Position numbers and translations under genes: made by a program. Under the pieces are notes generated by a model. It had not been told where the DNA came from. It searched no databases and saw nothing but the letters and a program-made list of their open reading frames with translations. From positions 1-64,000 of the forward strand of contig NZ_JABBYO010000002.1 of assembly GCF_012958305.1 (NCBI RefSeq): a stretch of DNA of 64,000 nt, read 5' to 3'. How positions within the stretch are numbered: the first letter of the stretch is position 1; every line of letters begins with the position of its first letter. The stretch comes from Tautonia rosea (GTDB lineage Bacteria; Planctomycetota; Planctomycetia; Isosphaerales; Isosphaeraceae). Shown piece after piece: positions 36,250-44,497 of the stretch.

Positions 36250-36349
36250 GGGTGAGCCATTAGCCCTCAGGCCTCCCCCATTCGCACCGAACCCTCTGCC
36301 TTGCCTCAAACCGTCCGTTGGTTCTCTGGAAGGAAAAAAAAGGCCCACG

Positions 36350-37165
36350 ATGCCCGCCCCGTCCCCCGCTCGCTCAATCGACCTTGACGGCACCTCTGTC
36401 CTGATCTTCGACGACTCGGCCGCTGCCTGCCTGGCCGCGGCCGAGCAGATCGCCGACCTCGTCCGATCCACCGTCACTCAGCAAGGCAAGGCCGTGCTTG
36501 GCCTGGCCACCGGAGGAACACCTGTTCCGGTTTACAAGGGGATGGTCGAGCAGCATCACGCCGGCCGGCTCTCGTTCGCCGAGGTCTCGACCTTCAACCT
36601 CGACGAATACTATCCCATGTCGCCGCTCGACTCGCAGAGCTACCGGACCTACATGCACCGGCATCTCTTCTCCCAGGTCGATCTCGCGCCGAACCGCGCT
36701 CATGTGCCTGATGGCACCGTGCCCGAGTCGGCCCTTGAGGCCTATGGCGCCTCGTACGATCGCTGGATCGAGGCCGAAGGGGGGCTCGACCTGCAACTGC
36801 TCGGCCTTGGCCGCAACGGGCACATCGGGTTTAACGAACCGGCCGATCTCGACACCGAGACGGCGCTGAAGCTCCCCACGCGCCCTGTCTCGCTCCACCC
36901 CACAACCATCGCCGACGCCGCCGGCGATTTCGGAGGCGAATCACGTGTCCCTCGCCGGGCTTTGACGATGGGGACCGCTGCCATCCTCTCGGCCCGCCGG
37001 ATCCTCGTCCTTGCCTTTGGCGCCAAAAAGGCTGAGGCCGTCGCCCAGTCCCTCACCGGCCCGATGACTGCGCAGGTGCCCGGCTCTCTCCTCCGATCCG
37101 CCGGCAGCCGAGTCACCTGGATGCTCGATCCCGAAGCCGCCTCGCAGCTTCCTGGCCAGGCTTGA
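36350..37165 (+). CDS. nagB: Glucosamine-6-phosphate deaminase
   Basis: The protein of about 271 residues has the NagB landmarks: VLGLATGGTPVPVYKGM, TFNLDEYYPMSPLDSQSYRTYMHRHLF with catalytic Asp, LGLGRNGHIGFNEPA with catalytic Asp/His, and LTMGTAAILSARRILVLAFG. It converts glucosamine-6-phosphate to fructose-6-phosphate and ammonia in the cytoplasm. The ATG at 36350 has GGAAGG about 16 bases upstream. It follows a PIG-L deacetylase gene on the same strand. The 68 bases after it end at the stop of an SGNH gene on the other strand. Confidence 0.95.
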   Translation: MPAPSPARSIDLDGTSVLIFDDSAAACLAAAEQIADLVRSTVTQQGKAVLGLATGGTPVPVYKGMVEQHHAGRLSFAEVSTFNLDEYYPMSPLDSQSYRTYMHRHLFSQVDLAPNRAHVPDGTVPESALEAYGASYDRWIEAEGGLDLQLLGLGRNGHIGFNEPADLDTETALKLPTRPVSLHPTTIADAAGDFGGESRVPRRALTMGTAAILSARRILVLAFGAKKAEAVAQSLTGPMTAQVPGSLLRSAGSRVTWMLDPEAASQLPGQA

Positions 37166-37233
37166 TCATCGTCGCAGCGATTTGGAACCGCTTGACTCGT
37201 TATGGGTGCGGTGTTGGCGTCGGGAATACCTCC

Positions 37234-38523
37234 TCAACCGTCCGGGCGGATCGGCAGGTAACCCTGGAAGTCGATCGAGTCGGGGTCGGGCTTCCGGTAC
37301 GTGATCGGTTTGGGTTCGAGCCACTCGACCACTCGGTCCTTGATCGCGTAGGCGAAGAAGTGGTTCCCCTTCGGGTTATAGTGCCCGATGAAGTACTGCT
37401 TCATGTAATCGCCGTACTCCCATCCCGAGCGGCGAAAGTCCTGGAGGTGGACCTCATTCATGTCGAAGTAGGCGAATCCCTCGCCCGTCAAGAAATCGAC
37501 AATCTCCTGATCGTACCGTTCCTCCCCTCGCCTCAACTGATCCAACGTCTGATAGGGGTCAAAGAGGACAACCAGGAGCTTTTTCCCACGCTCCTCGGCG
37601 AACGCTCGGGCCTTTTCCAGGACGAGCTTCGTGGCCCGGAAGGCGTATCGATCCAGCAGGGCACCCGCCTGTGCCCGCATGTTCGCCTCGTCGTCCCAGT
37701 CGATCGGGAAATCGAGGATGGCGGCCAGGCGATCGGTCCTGTCTCGGTCCAGGTCTTGGATAGACCCCAGCTTGAACGCAAAGAGTTGCAAGGCGAGATC
37801 ATCCCGAAGATGCTCGACCATCCATTCGGGATCGCACATGCGATAAAGTGACTCAGGGGTCGTCAGCAAATTCTCCCGCTCGACAAGTTCCCCCGAATCA
37901 AAGTCCATTTCCAGGTTGGGCCAGAAGTTGTTGTGGAACATCCGCCCTCCCTTGTGGTCCCACCTCGGGTAGATGATCGCGTGGCGGCACCGCAGCAAAC
38001 TGCGGATGTGGTCGTCACCCCAGATGTAGAAGATGAGGTATTCGGCACCGTGGTCGGTCGACTCCTCACGAACCATCCTCCGATACGCCTGATAGGCCCC
38101 GTAGCCCCCCATGCCGAAGTTGCGGATCGGCTCGCCGAGGTGAGCGGCCAGGTACTCTTGCCAGGTCTCACCGTCGCTGACCTGATGGCACTGCGTGAAG
38201 CTGTCGCCGTACGTGTTGATCCGGCAAGGCCGATCGACGTACATGAAGGCCGTCCGTGCACCGTCGGGCCGAGCCGTCGAGAGGGTCGCGCTGCCGTCGA
38301 TGCCGTCGGTCGGGAGGTAGTTGCCCAGTCGATAGCCGAGTTCCGGATCGAACTGGGCCCAGCTCGGACCCTTGAGGAACTGGTCAATCACGGCTCTCGG
38401 GACGGCGCTGGCCCGGAGATACTCGGTGAAGGTTGGCAACTCCGACGCTTGCTGTGCGTCGAGGGTCGTGGCAGGGATGAGGCAAATCCCCAGCATAATA
38501 GCCCTGGTCAGGCGACTCATCAT
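37234..38523 (-). CDS. Secreted SGNH/GDSL hydrolase-like protein
   Basis: The protein of about 429 residues has a signal peptide (residues about 1-23, RLTRAIMLGICLIPATTLDAQ). Block I of SGNH enzymes is RINTYGDSFTQCHQ with the Ser nucleophile, then the Gly block NFGMGGYGAYQAYR. An Asn/Asp block is in YLIFYIWGDDHIRS, and the His block in FIGHYNPKGNHFFA. It should act outside the cytoplasm as an esterase, lipase or sugar deacetylase. I chose ATG 38523 (or 38520), preceded by GGGGGAG; an extra 11-residue extension is possible. It is somewhat longer than typical SGNH hydrolases, with a large helical insertion between the nucleophile and His regions. Confidence 0.8.
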   Translation of the reverse strand: MMSRLTRAIMLGICLIPATTLDAQQASELPTFTEYLRASAVPRAVIDQFLKGPSWAQFDPELGYRLGNYLPTDGIDGSATLSTARPDGARTAFMYVDRPCRINTYGDSFTQCHQVSDGETWQEYLAAHLGEPIRNFGMGGYGAYQAYRRMVREESTDHGAEYLIFYIWGDDHIRSLLRCRHAIIYPRWDHKGGRMFHNNFWPNLEMDFDSGELVERENLLTTPESLYRMCDPEWMVEHLRDDLALQLFAFKLGSIQDLDRDRTDRLAAILDFPIDWDDEANMRAQAGALLDRYAFRATKLVLEKARAFAEERGKKLLVVLFDPYQTLDQLRRGEERYDQEIVDFLTGEGFAYFDMNEVHLQDFRRSGWEYGDYMKQYFIGHYNPKGNHFFAYAIKDRVVEWLEPKPITYRKPDPDSIDFQGYLPIRPDG

Positions 38524-38713
38524 TCGCGGCACTCCCCCGAGATCGACGCGCTTCACCGCGGAGACCAGGGCGCCCGCACCCTTGGGCTGACCCTCCCCAC
38601 CGGAATCCTCTCGCCATGCTAAGGGACGATCCGGCTGGTGGCCAGAGTTCGGCGTGTCCAGGGCGACTCGATCGTATCGGGAAAGGGAGGGGAAGCCGCT
38701 CAGAGCAAGATGC

Positions 38714-39124
38714 TCAGACCACCTCGTTCCACAGGTCCACGCCCTTCAGCGATTTGGGCGACTCGCCGTATCGGAAGGCTGCCCAGACGAGTAATCCCGT
38801 TGTCAGCCCCACCCCGAAGCAAATGACCGGGGCGTTGAAGATGACGAGAAACGAGACCGGCGGGAGCACCAACAGCCCACCGAGCAACGGAGAGACCAGG
38901 CCGACCGCGGCCCAGACCAACGGCCGTCTCGGCCCGAGCAGAGCGGCAAGAGTCGTCCAGAGCAAGACGGACGCTCCCATCAGGATCACGGCCATCACCG
39001 CAACGTTGAGCCTCGCTTCATACCCCTCTGTCACGGGACCACCCGAAAGCAAGGTCCAACCGAGCCCGCCCATGAGAGCCGCGATCACGATGACGGTCAC
39101 AAACACGCCAGGCCGCCGAACCAT
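38714..39124 (-). CDS. Small integral membrane protein
   Basis: The protein of about 136 residues has four predicted membrane helices: VFVTVIVIAALMGGLGWTLL, VAVMAVILMGASVLLWTTLA, PLVWAAVGLVSPLLGGLLVL and FLVIFNAPVICFGVGLTTGL. There is no known domain. The ATG at 39124 with AGGAGG about nine bases upstream is a good start; the in-frame codons upstream pass through the tRNA terminator and are not coding. It lies 37 bases downstream of the tRNA-Glu terminator on the same strand. Confidence 0.72.
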   Translation of the reverse strand: MVRRPGVFVTVIVIAALMGGLGWTLLSGGPVTEGYEARLNVAVMAVILMGASVLLWTTLAALLGPRRPLVWAAVGLVSPLLGGLLVLPPVSFLVIFNAPVICFGVGLTTGLLVWAAFRYGESPKSLKGVDLWNEVV

Positions 39125-39160
39125 CGCACACCTCCTGCGGTGAAACGTGGTCTCGCTACG

Positions 39161-39186
39161 AAAAAAAGGCCACGCAATGCGTGGCC
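39161..39186 (-). terminator. Terminator after tRNA-Glu
   Basis: On the minus strand a near-perfect stem, GGCCACGCA and TGCGTGGCC separated by a single base, is followed by seven T residues. It lies 27 bases after the tRNA 3' end, so it is a textbook intrinsic terminator for that transcript. Confidence 0.88.
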
Positions 39187-39212
39187 AGATCAACACCGAG
39201 ACGGACTCAAAG

Positions 39213-39285
39213 CACCCCCACGGGGATTCGAACCCCGGTCCCATGGCTGAGAACCATGTATCCTAGGCCTCTAGACGATGGGGGC
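39213..39285 (-). tRNA. tRNA-Glu (anticodon CUC)
   Basis: Read on the minus strand, this 73-base sequence folds into a complete cloverleaf. The acceptor stem is GCCCCCA with TGGGGGT, giving a G-U first pair. The D-arm block GTCTAGAGGCC is typical of tRNA-Glu. The anticodon stem CATGG/CCATG encloses TTCTCAG, giving CTC, and the T arm is GGGGTTCGAATCCCC. The CCA end is not encoded. The gene is followed by an intrinsic terminator at 39161-39186. Confidence 0.96.
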
Positions 39286-39582
39286 ATAACAATGTGTCAT
39301 CAAGATAGAAAACACAGTCTCTACCTTGATGACGGTCAAATTTTACCCGGCGTGTTCAACCTCGGCAAGTCGCTCGCCCCGAAAAATTCGACAGGGAAAC
39401 ACCGCGCTCGCGGTTCGGGGACCTCGTCGTTGCGTCTGAGGCCCGATAGAATAAGACTCATTACGGTTGACGATCGAGCATCGCAAGTCTTGCCGCCTCC
39501 GGTGATCAGGAGTGCCGGGCTCGTCCCGACCCATTTAAATGTCGCCGGATCACGATGAGATCGGTTCGGATCAGAGCCCGCC
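39286..39582. other. Divergent intergenic region
   Basis: About 300 bases separate the leftward tRNA gene from the rightward alpha/beta hydrolase gene. The region should hold the tRNA promoter and the hydrolase promoter. No reading frame is convincing, and no repeat was recognised. Confidence 0.35.
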
Positions 39583-40383
39583 ATGCCAGAGCTTTCCTTG
39601 AACGGCAGGTATCTCTACCACGACGATCAAGGCCTCCGCGACGGGATGCCTCTGGTCTTCTTGCCGGGTTTGGGAGGCGACCACCGAGCCTTTGCTGTGG
39701 CGATCCGGCACTTTGCGAAGCGATTCCGGGTCCTCGGCCTCGATCACCGCGACTCCGGCCGCAGCGATCGCGACCCCTCGGGCTACACCATCGCCGACCT
39801 GGCGGACGATGCGGCTGGCGTCTTGGACGCCCTCAACCTCGAGCCCGCCATCGTTGTCGGTCAGTCGATGGGGGGGCTCATCGCCCAGGAGCTGGCCCTG
39901 CGCCACCCCGACCGGGTCCGAGCTCTGGTCCTCGCTTCCTCTCATGCCGGAACCGACGTCTGGCGACGCGTCTTGCTCCAGTCCTGGATCGACCTACGAC
40001 GGAAGTGCGAGCCGGCCGAGTTCACCCGCCTGGTCATGCCCTGGCTCGTCGGTCCCGCCTTCCTCGAACATCCTGCGCAGGTCGAGGGCCTGATCCGGTT
40101 CGCCGAGCGGAACGAATTTCCCCAGGATGCCGAGGCCTACGCTCGCCAGGCTCGGGCTGCGCTGGAGCATGAAGCCCGCAACCGCGTCGGCCAAATCACG
40201 GTGCCGACACTCGTCCTCGTCGGAGATCGTGACCTGGTCAACCCTCCTGAGAAGTCGGCCGAGCTAGCTCGTCTGATTTCCGGAGCCCGGCTCATTGAAC
40301 TGCCCGAGGTCGGCCACCTTCCGCACATCGAGGCCGGGTTGACGTTTCGAAAGACGATTGAAACGTTCGTCGAATCGCTCTGA
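39583..40383 (+). CDS. Alpha/beta-fold hydrolase
   Basis: The 266-residue protein has the alpha/beta hydrolase core: [14 protein letters not shown] oxyanion region, the nucleophile elbow [12 protein letters not shown], the acid in [13 protein letters not shown] and the catalytic His in [11 protein letters not shown]. The overall pattern resembles RutD/3-oxoadipate enol-lactonase-type enzymes. The substrate cannot be told. The ATG at 39583 is the first Met. Its stop lies 80 bases before the CHAD protein gene on the same strand. Confidence 0.9.
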   Translation: MPELSLNGRYLYHDDQGLRDGMPLVFLPGLGGDHRAFAVAIRHFAKRFRVLGLDHRDSGRSDRDPSGYTIADLADDAAGVLDALNLEPAIVVGQSMGGLIAQELALRHPDRVRALVLASSHAGTDVWRRVLLQSWIDLRRKCEPAEFTRLVMPWLVGPAFLEHPAQVEGLIRFAERNEFPQDAEAYARQARAALEHEARNRVGQITVPTLVLVGDRDLVNPPEKSAELARLISGARLIELPEVGHLPHIEAGLTFRKTIETFVESL

Positions 40384-40462
40384 ACGGTTCGTCTGACCTC
40401 CGTTGATACTATTGAGAGACACGCCCAATCTCGATGCGAGTATTTGCTCCTGGGTCCATGTG

Positions 40463-41371
40463 ATGAAATCCCCATCCCTCAAATCCTTGAAGCAGAACGC
40501 CCGACATGGTCGGACCGCACGATCGTCGATCGGTCTGGTCGTCCGCGCGGCCCTGGGTGATGACGTCTTGCGGCTGTTGTCGCATGAGCCGGGGGCTCGC
40601 CAGTTCCGCCCCGAGGACATCCACCAGATGCGGACCTCGGTTCGCCGCCTCCGCTCCGATCTTCGCTTCTTCCGACCGATGCTGGACGATCCGGCCCTCC
40701 GGCCGATCCGCGATGAGCTACGATGGCTGGCCGGCGTGCTGGGCGTCGTACGCGACCTCGACGTCCTCGAAGATCGCCTGCGAGCTGCCGTCGTAGCACT
40801 CGACTGCGTCGGGCCGAGTGATCCCCTCTTCGAAGAAATTGACCGCCGCCGGCAATTGCACCGATCAACCCTCGGCGCCGCCCTCGATGGCGATCGCTAC
40901 GCCTCGCTTCGCGCCGCGATCATCGCCGAGGCACGAACCCCGACCCTGGCCGATGGCCACGATCGACCCGCCGGAGCCGTCCTGGCCGATCGCCTCGGCC
41001 GCGACTGGCGACGGTTCCTCGATGCCCTGGAAGCCTCCTCGCCCGACGCTCCGATCGCAACACTTCACGAATTTCGAAAGCAGGCCAAGCGGACCCGATA
41101 TGCCGCCGAGTCGGTCGCCGACTGGCTGGGCCGCCCCGCCGGAACCGGAGCGAAACGCATCGGCCGACGGGCGAAGCAGGTGCAGGAAATCCTCGGCCTC
41201 TCCCAGGATGCTCACGTCGCCATCGCCTTTATTGAGGATCTGATGCAAGGGCTTCCGGCCGACGGCCCCAGCCGCGATGCCGCCATCGCACTCCTTGATC
41301 GTCAAGCCGTTGAGGCCGAGGAGGCCCTGTCTCAGTACCGATCGCTCCGAGATCGAATGCTCCATGATTGA
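40463..41371 (+). CDS. CHAD domain protein
   Basis: The protein of about 302 residues has the CHAD pattern of conserved His and basic residues: EDIHQMRTSVRRLRSDLRFF near residue 50, LRWLAGVLGVVRDLDVLEDRL, TLHEFRKQAKRTRYAAE near 215, and KQVQEILGLSQDAHVA. CHAD domains bind polyphosphate and associate with polyphosphate granules. No CYTH domain, the usual partner, is fused or adjacent. The ATG at 40463 is chosen; a possible ATG at 40403 adds 20 residues without clear character. Its last eight bases overlap the start of the next gene. Confidence 0.88.
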   Translation: MKSPSLKSLKQNARHGRTARSSIGLVVRAALGDDVLRLLSHEPGARQFRPEDIHQMRTSVRRLRSDLRFFRPMLDDPALRPIRDELRWLAGVLGVVRDLDVLEDRLRAAVVALDCVGPSDPLFEEIDRRRQLHRSTLGAALDGDRYASLRAAIIAEARTPTLADGHDRPAGAVLADRLGRDWRRFLDALEASSPDAPIATLHEFRKQAKRTRYAAESVADWLGRPAGTGAKRIGRRAKQVQEILGLSQDAHVAIAFIEDLMQGLPADGPSRDAAIALLDRQAVEAEEALSQYRSLRDRMLHD

Positions 41372-42599
41372 TCTGCGTCAGGAACACTCGGCCGATCGTC
41401 GTGCCTGGCTGTTCCGAGGGGCGCTCGGTGTGGCCACCTTGACGATGCTTTCGCTCTCGTGGCCGATCTGGGTTGGCTCTGACAGCCTTTTCCCTCGCGT
41501 GCCGTTTCTGCCGGGACTGCCGGAACCCCCCTGGCTCCGTTTCGTGCTATTCAGCGTGCTGGTTGGCTCGATCCTCGGGGGGATCCTTCGCAGGCGATGC
41601 CTCCTGATCGGGCTGCTTCCCCTCGCGTACCTGATCGCCGGAGACCAGCACCGATTTCAACCGTGGGCGTATCAATACGCCCTCATGTCGATGGCGCTGG
41701 GGACCTTGCCCTCGGCTCGGGCGCTCGGCCTTTGCCGGGCCTTGTTAATCGCCTTGTATGTTCACTCGGGGCTTTCGAAGCTGGATGTCACCTTTCCCGG
41801 AGAGGTTGGGGCCGCCTTCCTGATCCAGCTCACCGCTCCGCTCGGAACCGACGTGATGAGCTGGCCCGGTCCGGTACGGACCGCGGCCGCCCTGATGATG
41901 CCGATGGTCGAGTTGCTGGTGGGTGTTGGCCTGGCCTTCCGAACGACCCGGCCGGTCGCTCTCGTGGGCGCGGTCCTCATGCACGCGACCCTAATAACCC
42001 TGCTTGGCCCCTGGGGCCTGGATCACAGCACGATCGTTGTCGTCTGGAACAGCGCCTTGATTGTCGAAGGGTTGATCCTGTTCGCCCGAACCGGATCAGG
42101 GCGTTCGATCGCTCCGATGGAGCCGATGCCTCGTGCTGGTCGGGTGGTTGTCGCCGTCTTTGCCCTGGCCATCACCTTGCCAGGTCTGGAACGATGGGGA
42201 GCCTGGGATTCCTGGCCGTCCTTCGCCCTGTACGCCAGCCATGCCGAGCGCGTCTACGTGTTTCTCCATGAAGATGATTTGCCACAATACCCCGACGAGG
42301 TGCGTCGTCATCTCCGCCCGCCGATGCTGGGCGATCCGTGGCATCGGCTCGACCTGACCTCCTGGAGCCGGGCGGGTCGAGGAACGCCACCGTATCCGCA
42401 GGCTCGGGCGGCGGTCGGCGTGGCGGAGGCCCTGGCCAATCGGGTCGGTTCGGGACATCCGGTCCGCCTGGTCGTCTGGGGACGGGCCGCGCGGTTTTCT
42501 GGGCGTCGGGAGCGTCGCGAGGCCATCGGACCCGAGGCGATCGGACGTCTTGCCGACACATTTTTCCTGAATGCTCATCCCGCCCGATCGGACGGTTGA
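41364..42599 (+). CDS. Multi-pass membrane protein, HTTM/DoxX-like
   Basis: The protein of about 411 residues has about eight transmembrane segments between residues 18 and 285. It contains the blocks ALYVHSGLSKLD, MMPMVELLVGVGLAF and LMHATLITLLGPWGLDHS, which recall HTTM and DoxX/MauE-like membrane proteins. The C-terminal 120 residues are hydrophilic. The start ATG at 41364 overlaps the stop of the CHAD gene by eight bases (ATGATTGA), so the two are translationally coupled. The function is unknown, and a link with polyphosphate is only positional. Confidence 0.75.
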   Translation: MIDLRQEHSADRRAWLFRGALGVATLTMLSLSWPIWVGSDSLFPRVPFLPGLPEPPWLRFVLFSVLVGSILGGILRRRCLLIGLLPLAYLIAGDQHRFQPWAYQYALMSMALGTLPSARALGLCRALLIALYVHSGLSKLDVTFPGEVGAAFLIQLTAPLGTDVMSWPGPVRTAAALMMPMVELLVGVGLAFRTTRPVALVGAVLMHATLITLLGPWGLDHSTIVVVWNSALIVEGLILFARTGSGRSIAPMEPMPRAGRVVVAVFALAITLPGLERWGAWDSWPSFALYASHAERVYVFLHEDDLPQYPDEVRRHLRPPMLGDPWHRLDLTSWSRAGRGTPPYPQARAAVGVAEALANRVGSGHPVRLVVWGRAARFSGRRERREAIGPEAIGRLADTFFLNAHPARSDG

Positions 42600-42824
42600 G
42601 GCATGCAACTTGCCCAGGCGTCTCCGGCCGACAGACTTGAATCGAATGGATCCAAGGCGTCTCCCGATCAGAATCGACCTTCCGGGAGCATCGAGGCGAA
42701 GTTAGGGTGTCGTCATCAGTGTTGGCGGAATCCCCCCTGGTTTCGCGTGAGTGGTCGGCTCGATCACGAATCGCGTGGTCGTTCAATCGCCTTTTGAGAC
42801 TCTTGACCGGGAGCGACCCTGGAG

Positions 42825-44426
42825 ATGGATTTGCAACGCGCCAGTGGCATCTTGCTGCATCTGACCTCGCTTCCCGGACGGTTCGGCATCGGCGATCTCG
42901 GCCGGGGTTCGGACTGGTTTCTCGACGTGATGGCGGAGACCGGCCAGCGCTGGTGGCAAATGCTCCCGGTCGGACCGATCGGCGCGGGGAATTCTCCCTA
43001 TGCCTCGCCGTCCTCCTTCGCGGGCAGCCCGCTGTTGATCGCGCCCGACATCCTGGTCGAACAGGGGCTTCTGAACGCCTCAGAGCTGGACGACCTGCCC
43101 GATTTCCCGGTTGATCGGGTCGATTTCGCCGCCGTGATTGAGGTGAAGGATCGCTTGCTCCGTCTGGCCTTTTCGCGGTTCCAGCCCGACAACGGGTTTC
43201 TCGCCTTTCGCCGACGAGCGGCCGACTGGCTGGAGGACTACTGCCGCTACAATGCCCTGAAGCAACACTTCGGCAACCGTCCCTGGAACGAGTGGGACCG
43301 CGACCTGGCCGATCGCGTTCCCGAGGCCCTGCAACGCATCGACGAAGCGCTGGCCGACGAGATCGCCTTCGGCCGCTTCGAGCAGTACATCTTCGACCAG
43401 CAGTGGCACAACTTCCGCGCACGGTGCCGCGAGCGCGGCATCGGCCTGATTGGCGACCTGCCTATCTTCGTCGCGTTCGACGGTGCCGATGTTTGGGCTC
43501 ACCGCGATTTGTTCCGCCTCGACGCCAACAACACCCCGACCCACACTGCCGGCGTCCCCCCGGATTACTTCAATGAACTGGGCCAGGACTGGGGAAACCC
43601 GCTCTATCGCTGGGGAGCGCACCTGAAAGACGATTTTGCCTGGTGGTCCCGTCGGATCGCCGCCGCCCTGGGCCGGTTCGATCTGCTCCGCTTCGACCAC
43701 TTCCGCGGCCTCGAAGCCTGCTACGCCATTCCCGCGAAGGCCGAGAACGCCGCCGATGACCGCTGCGAGTGGGAGCCCGCCCCCGGAGACGAACTCCTGG
43801 ATGCCGTTCGCAAAGCGCTCGGCGGGCGGCTCCCGCTCATCGCCGAGGACCTGGGGGTGATTACCCCCGAGGTCGAAGCACTCCGCGACCGCTTCGGGCT
43901 GCCGGGAATGCGAGTGCTTCAGTTCGCCTTCGGCAACGACCCCCTTGCAGATGTGTATTTACCGCACTGTTACATTCCGCACTGCGTTGCCTACACCGGG
44001 ACGCACGACAACGACACCACGCTCGGCTGGTTCGAGGCCGAACCCGGCAAGACTACTCAGCCTCTGGAGGAGATGGAGGCCGAGCGCCGCTTTGTCCGCC
44101 GCTACCTCGGCCCCGGGCAAGCCGACGACATCCCGCTCGGCATGATTCGCCTGGCCTGGGCCTCGGTCGCCAACACGGCCATCGCCCCGTTACAGGACTT
44201 CCTTGGCCTCGGTACCGAGGCCCGCATGAACGTCCCCGGCGTGGGAGAGGGGAACTGGACCTGGCGATTTCGGATCGAGCAGTTGACCCCCGAACGCCGG
44301 TCGTGGCTCGCCGAACAGACCGCCCTGTTCGGCCGATGGAATGGCCAGGTTCCCGGGCCGTACCGCACACGGCTCGGCATCTCGCCGGCTCCCGACCCGG
44401 CCGCCCCGGAACCCTTGGAATCGTGA
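42825..44426 (+). CDS. malQ: 4-alpha-glucanotransferase (amylomaltase)
   Basis: The 533-residue protein is a GH77 amylomaltase. It opens SGILLHLTSLPGRFGIGDLG, then WWQMLPVGPIGAGNSPYAS, IGLIGDLPIFVAFDGADVWAH, LLRFDHFRGLEACYAIPA (nucleophile Asp), LIAEDLGVITPEVEALRD (acid/base Glu) and VAYTGTHDNDTTLGWFE (third Asp). It transfers maltooligosaccharides between glucan chains. It is close to the family length of about 500. It converges on treY with a GC-rich hairpin between the ends. Confidence 0.96.
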   Translation: MDLQRASGILLHLTSLPGRFGIGDLGRGSDWFLDVMAETGQRWWQMLPVGPIGAGNSPYASPSSFAGSPLLIAPDILVEQGLLNASELDDLPDFPVDRVDFAAVIEVKDRLLRLAFSRFQPDNGFLAFRRRAADWLEDYCRYNALKQHFGNRPWNEWDRDLADRVPEALQRIDEALADEIAFGRFEQYIFDQQWHNFRARCRERGIGLIGDLPIFVAFDGADVWAHRDLFRLDANNTPTHTAGVPPDYFNELGQDWGNPLYRWGAHLKDDFAWWSRRIAAALGRFDLLRFDHFRGLEACYAIPAKAENAADDRCEWEPAPGDELLDAVRKALGGRLPLIAEDLGVITPEVEALRDRFGLPGMRVLQFAFGNDPLADVYLPHCYIPHCVAYTGTHDNDTTLGWFEAEPGKTTQPLEEMEAERRFVRRYLGPGQADDIPLGMIRLAWASVANTAIAPLQDFLGLGTEARMNVPGVGEGNWTWRFRIEQLTPERRSWLAEQTALFGRWNGQVPGPYRTRLGISPAPDPAAPEPLES

Positions 44427-44436
44427 CTCCGTCACG

Positions 44437-44479
44437 CCGGGTTCCCGAGCCTCGCCTGGGGCCAGAGTCGGGAACCTGG
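44437..44479. terminator. Possible bidirectional terminator between malQ and treY
   Basis: An inverted repeat of about 12 bases, CCGGGTTCCCGA at 44437 and TCGGGAACCTGG at 44468, has one mismatch and a loop of 19 bases. It lies between two convergent genes. There is no T run, so it may be a Rho-independent structure of weak type or simply a 3' stabilising hairpin. Confidence 0.4.
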
Positions 44480-44497
44480 CGTTCGGGAGAACGCCGA

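Noticed and set aside
39213-39285. Integration site at tRNA-Glu
   Set aside because: No integrase gene or repeat of the tRNA 3' end was noticed nearby, and flanking genes are ordinary chromosomal ones.
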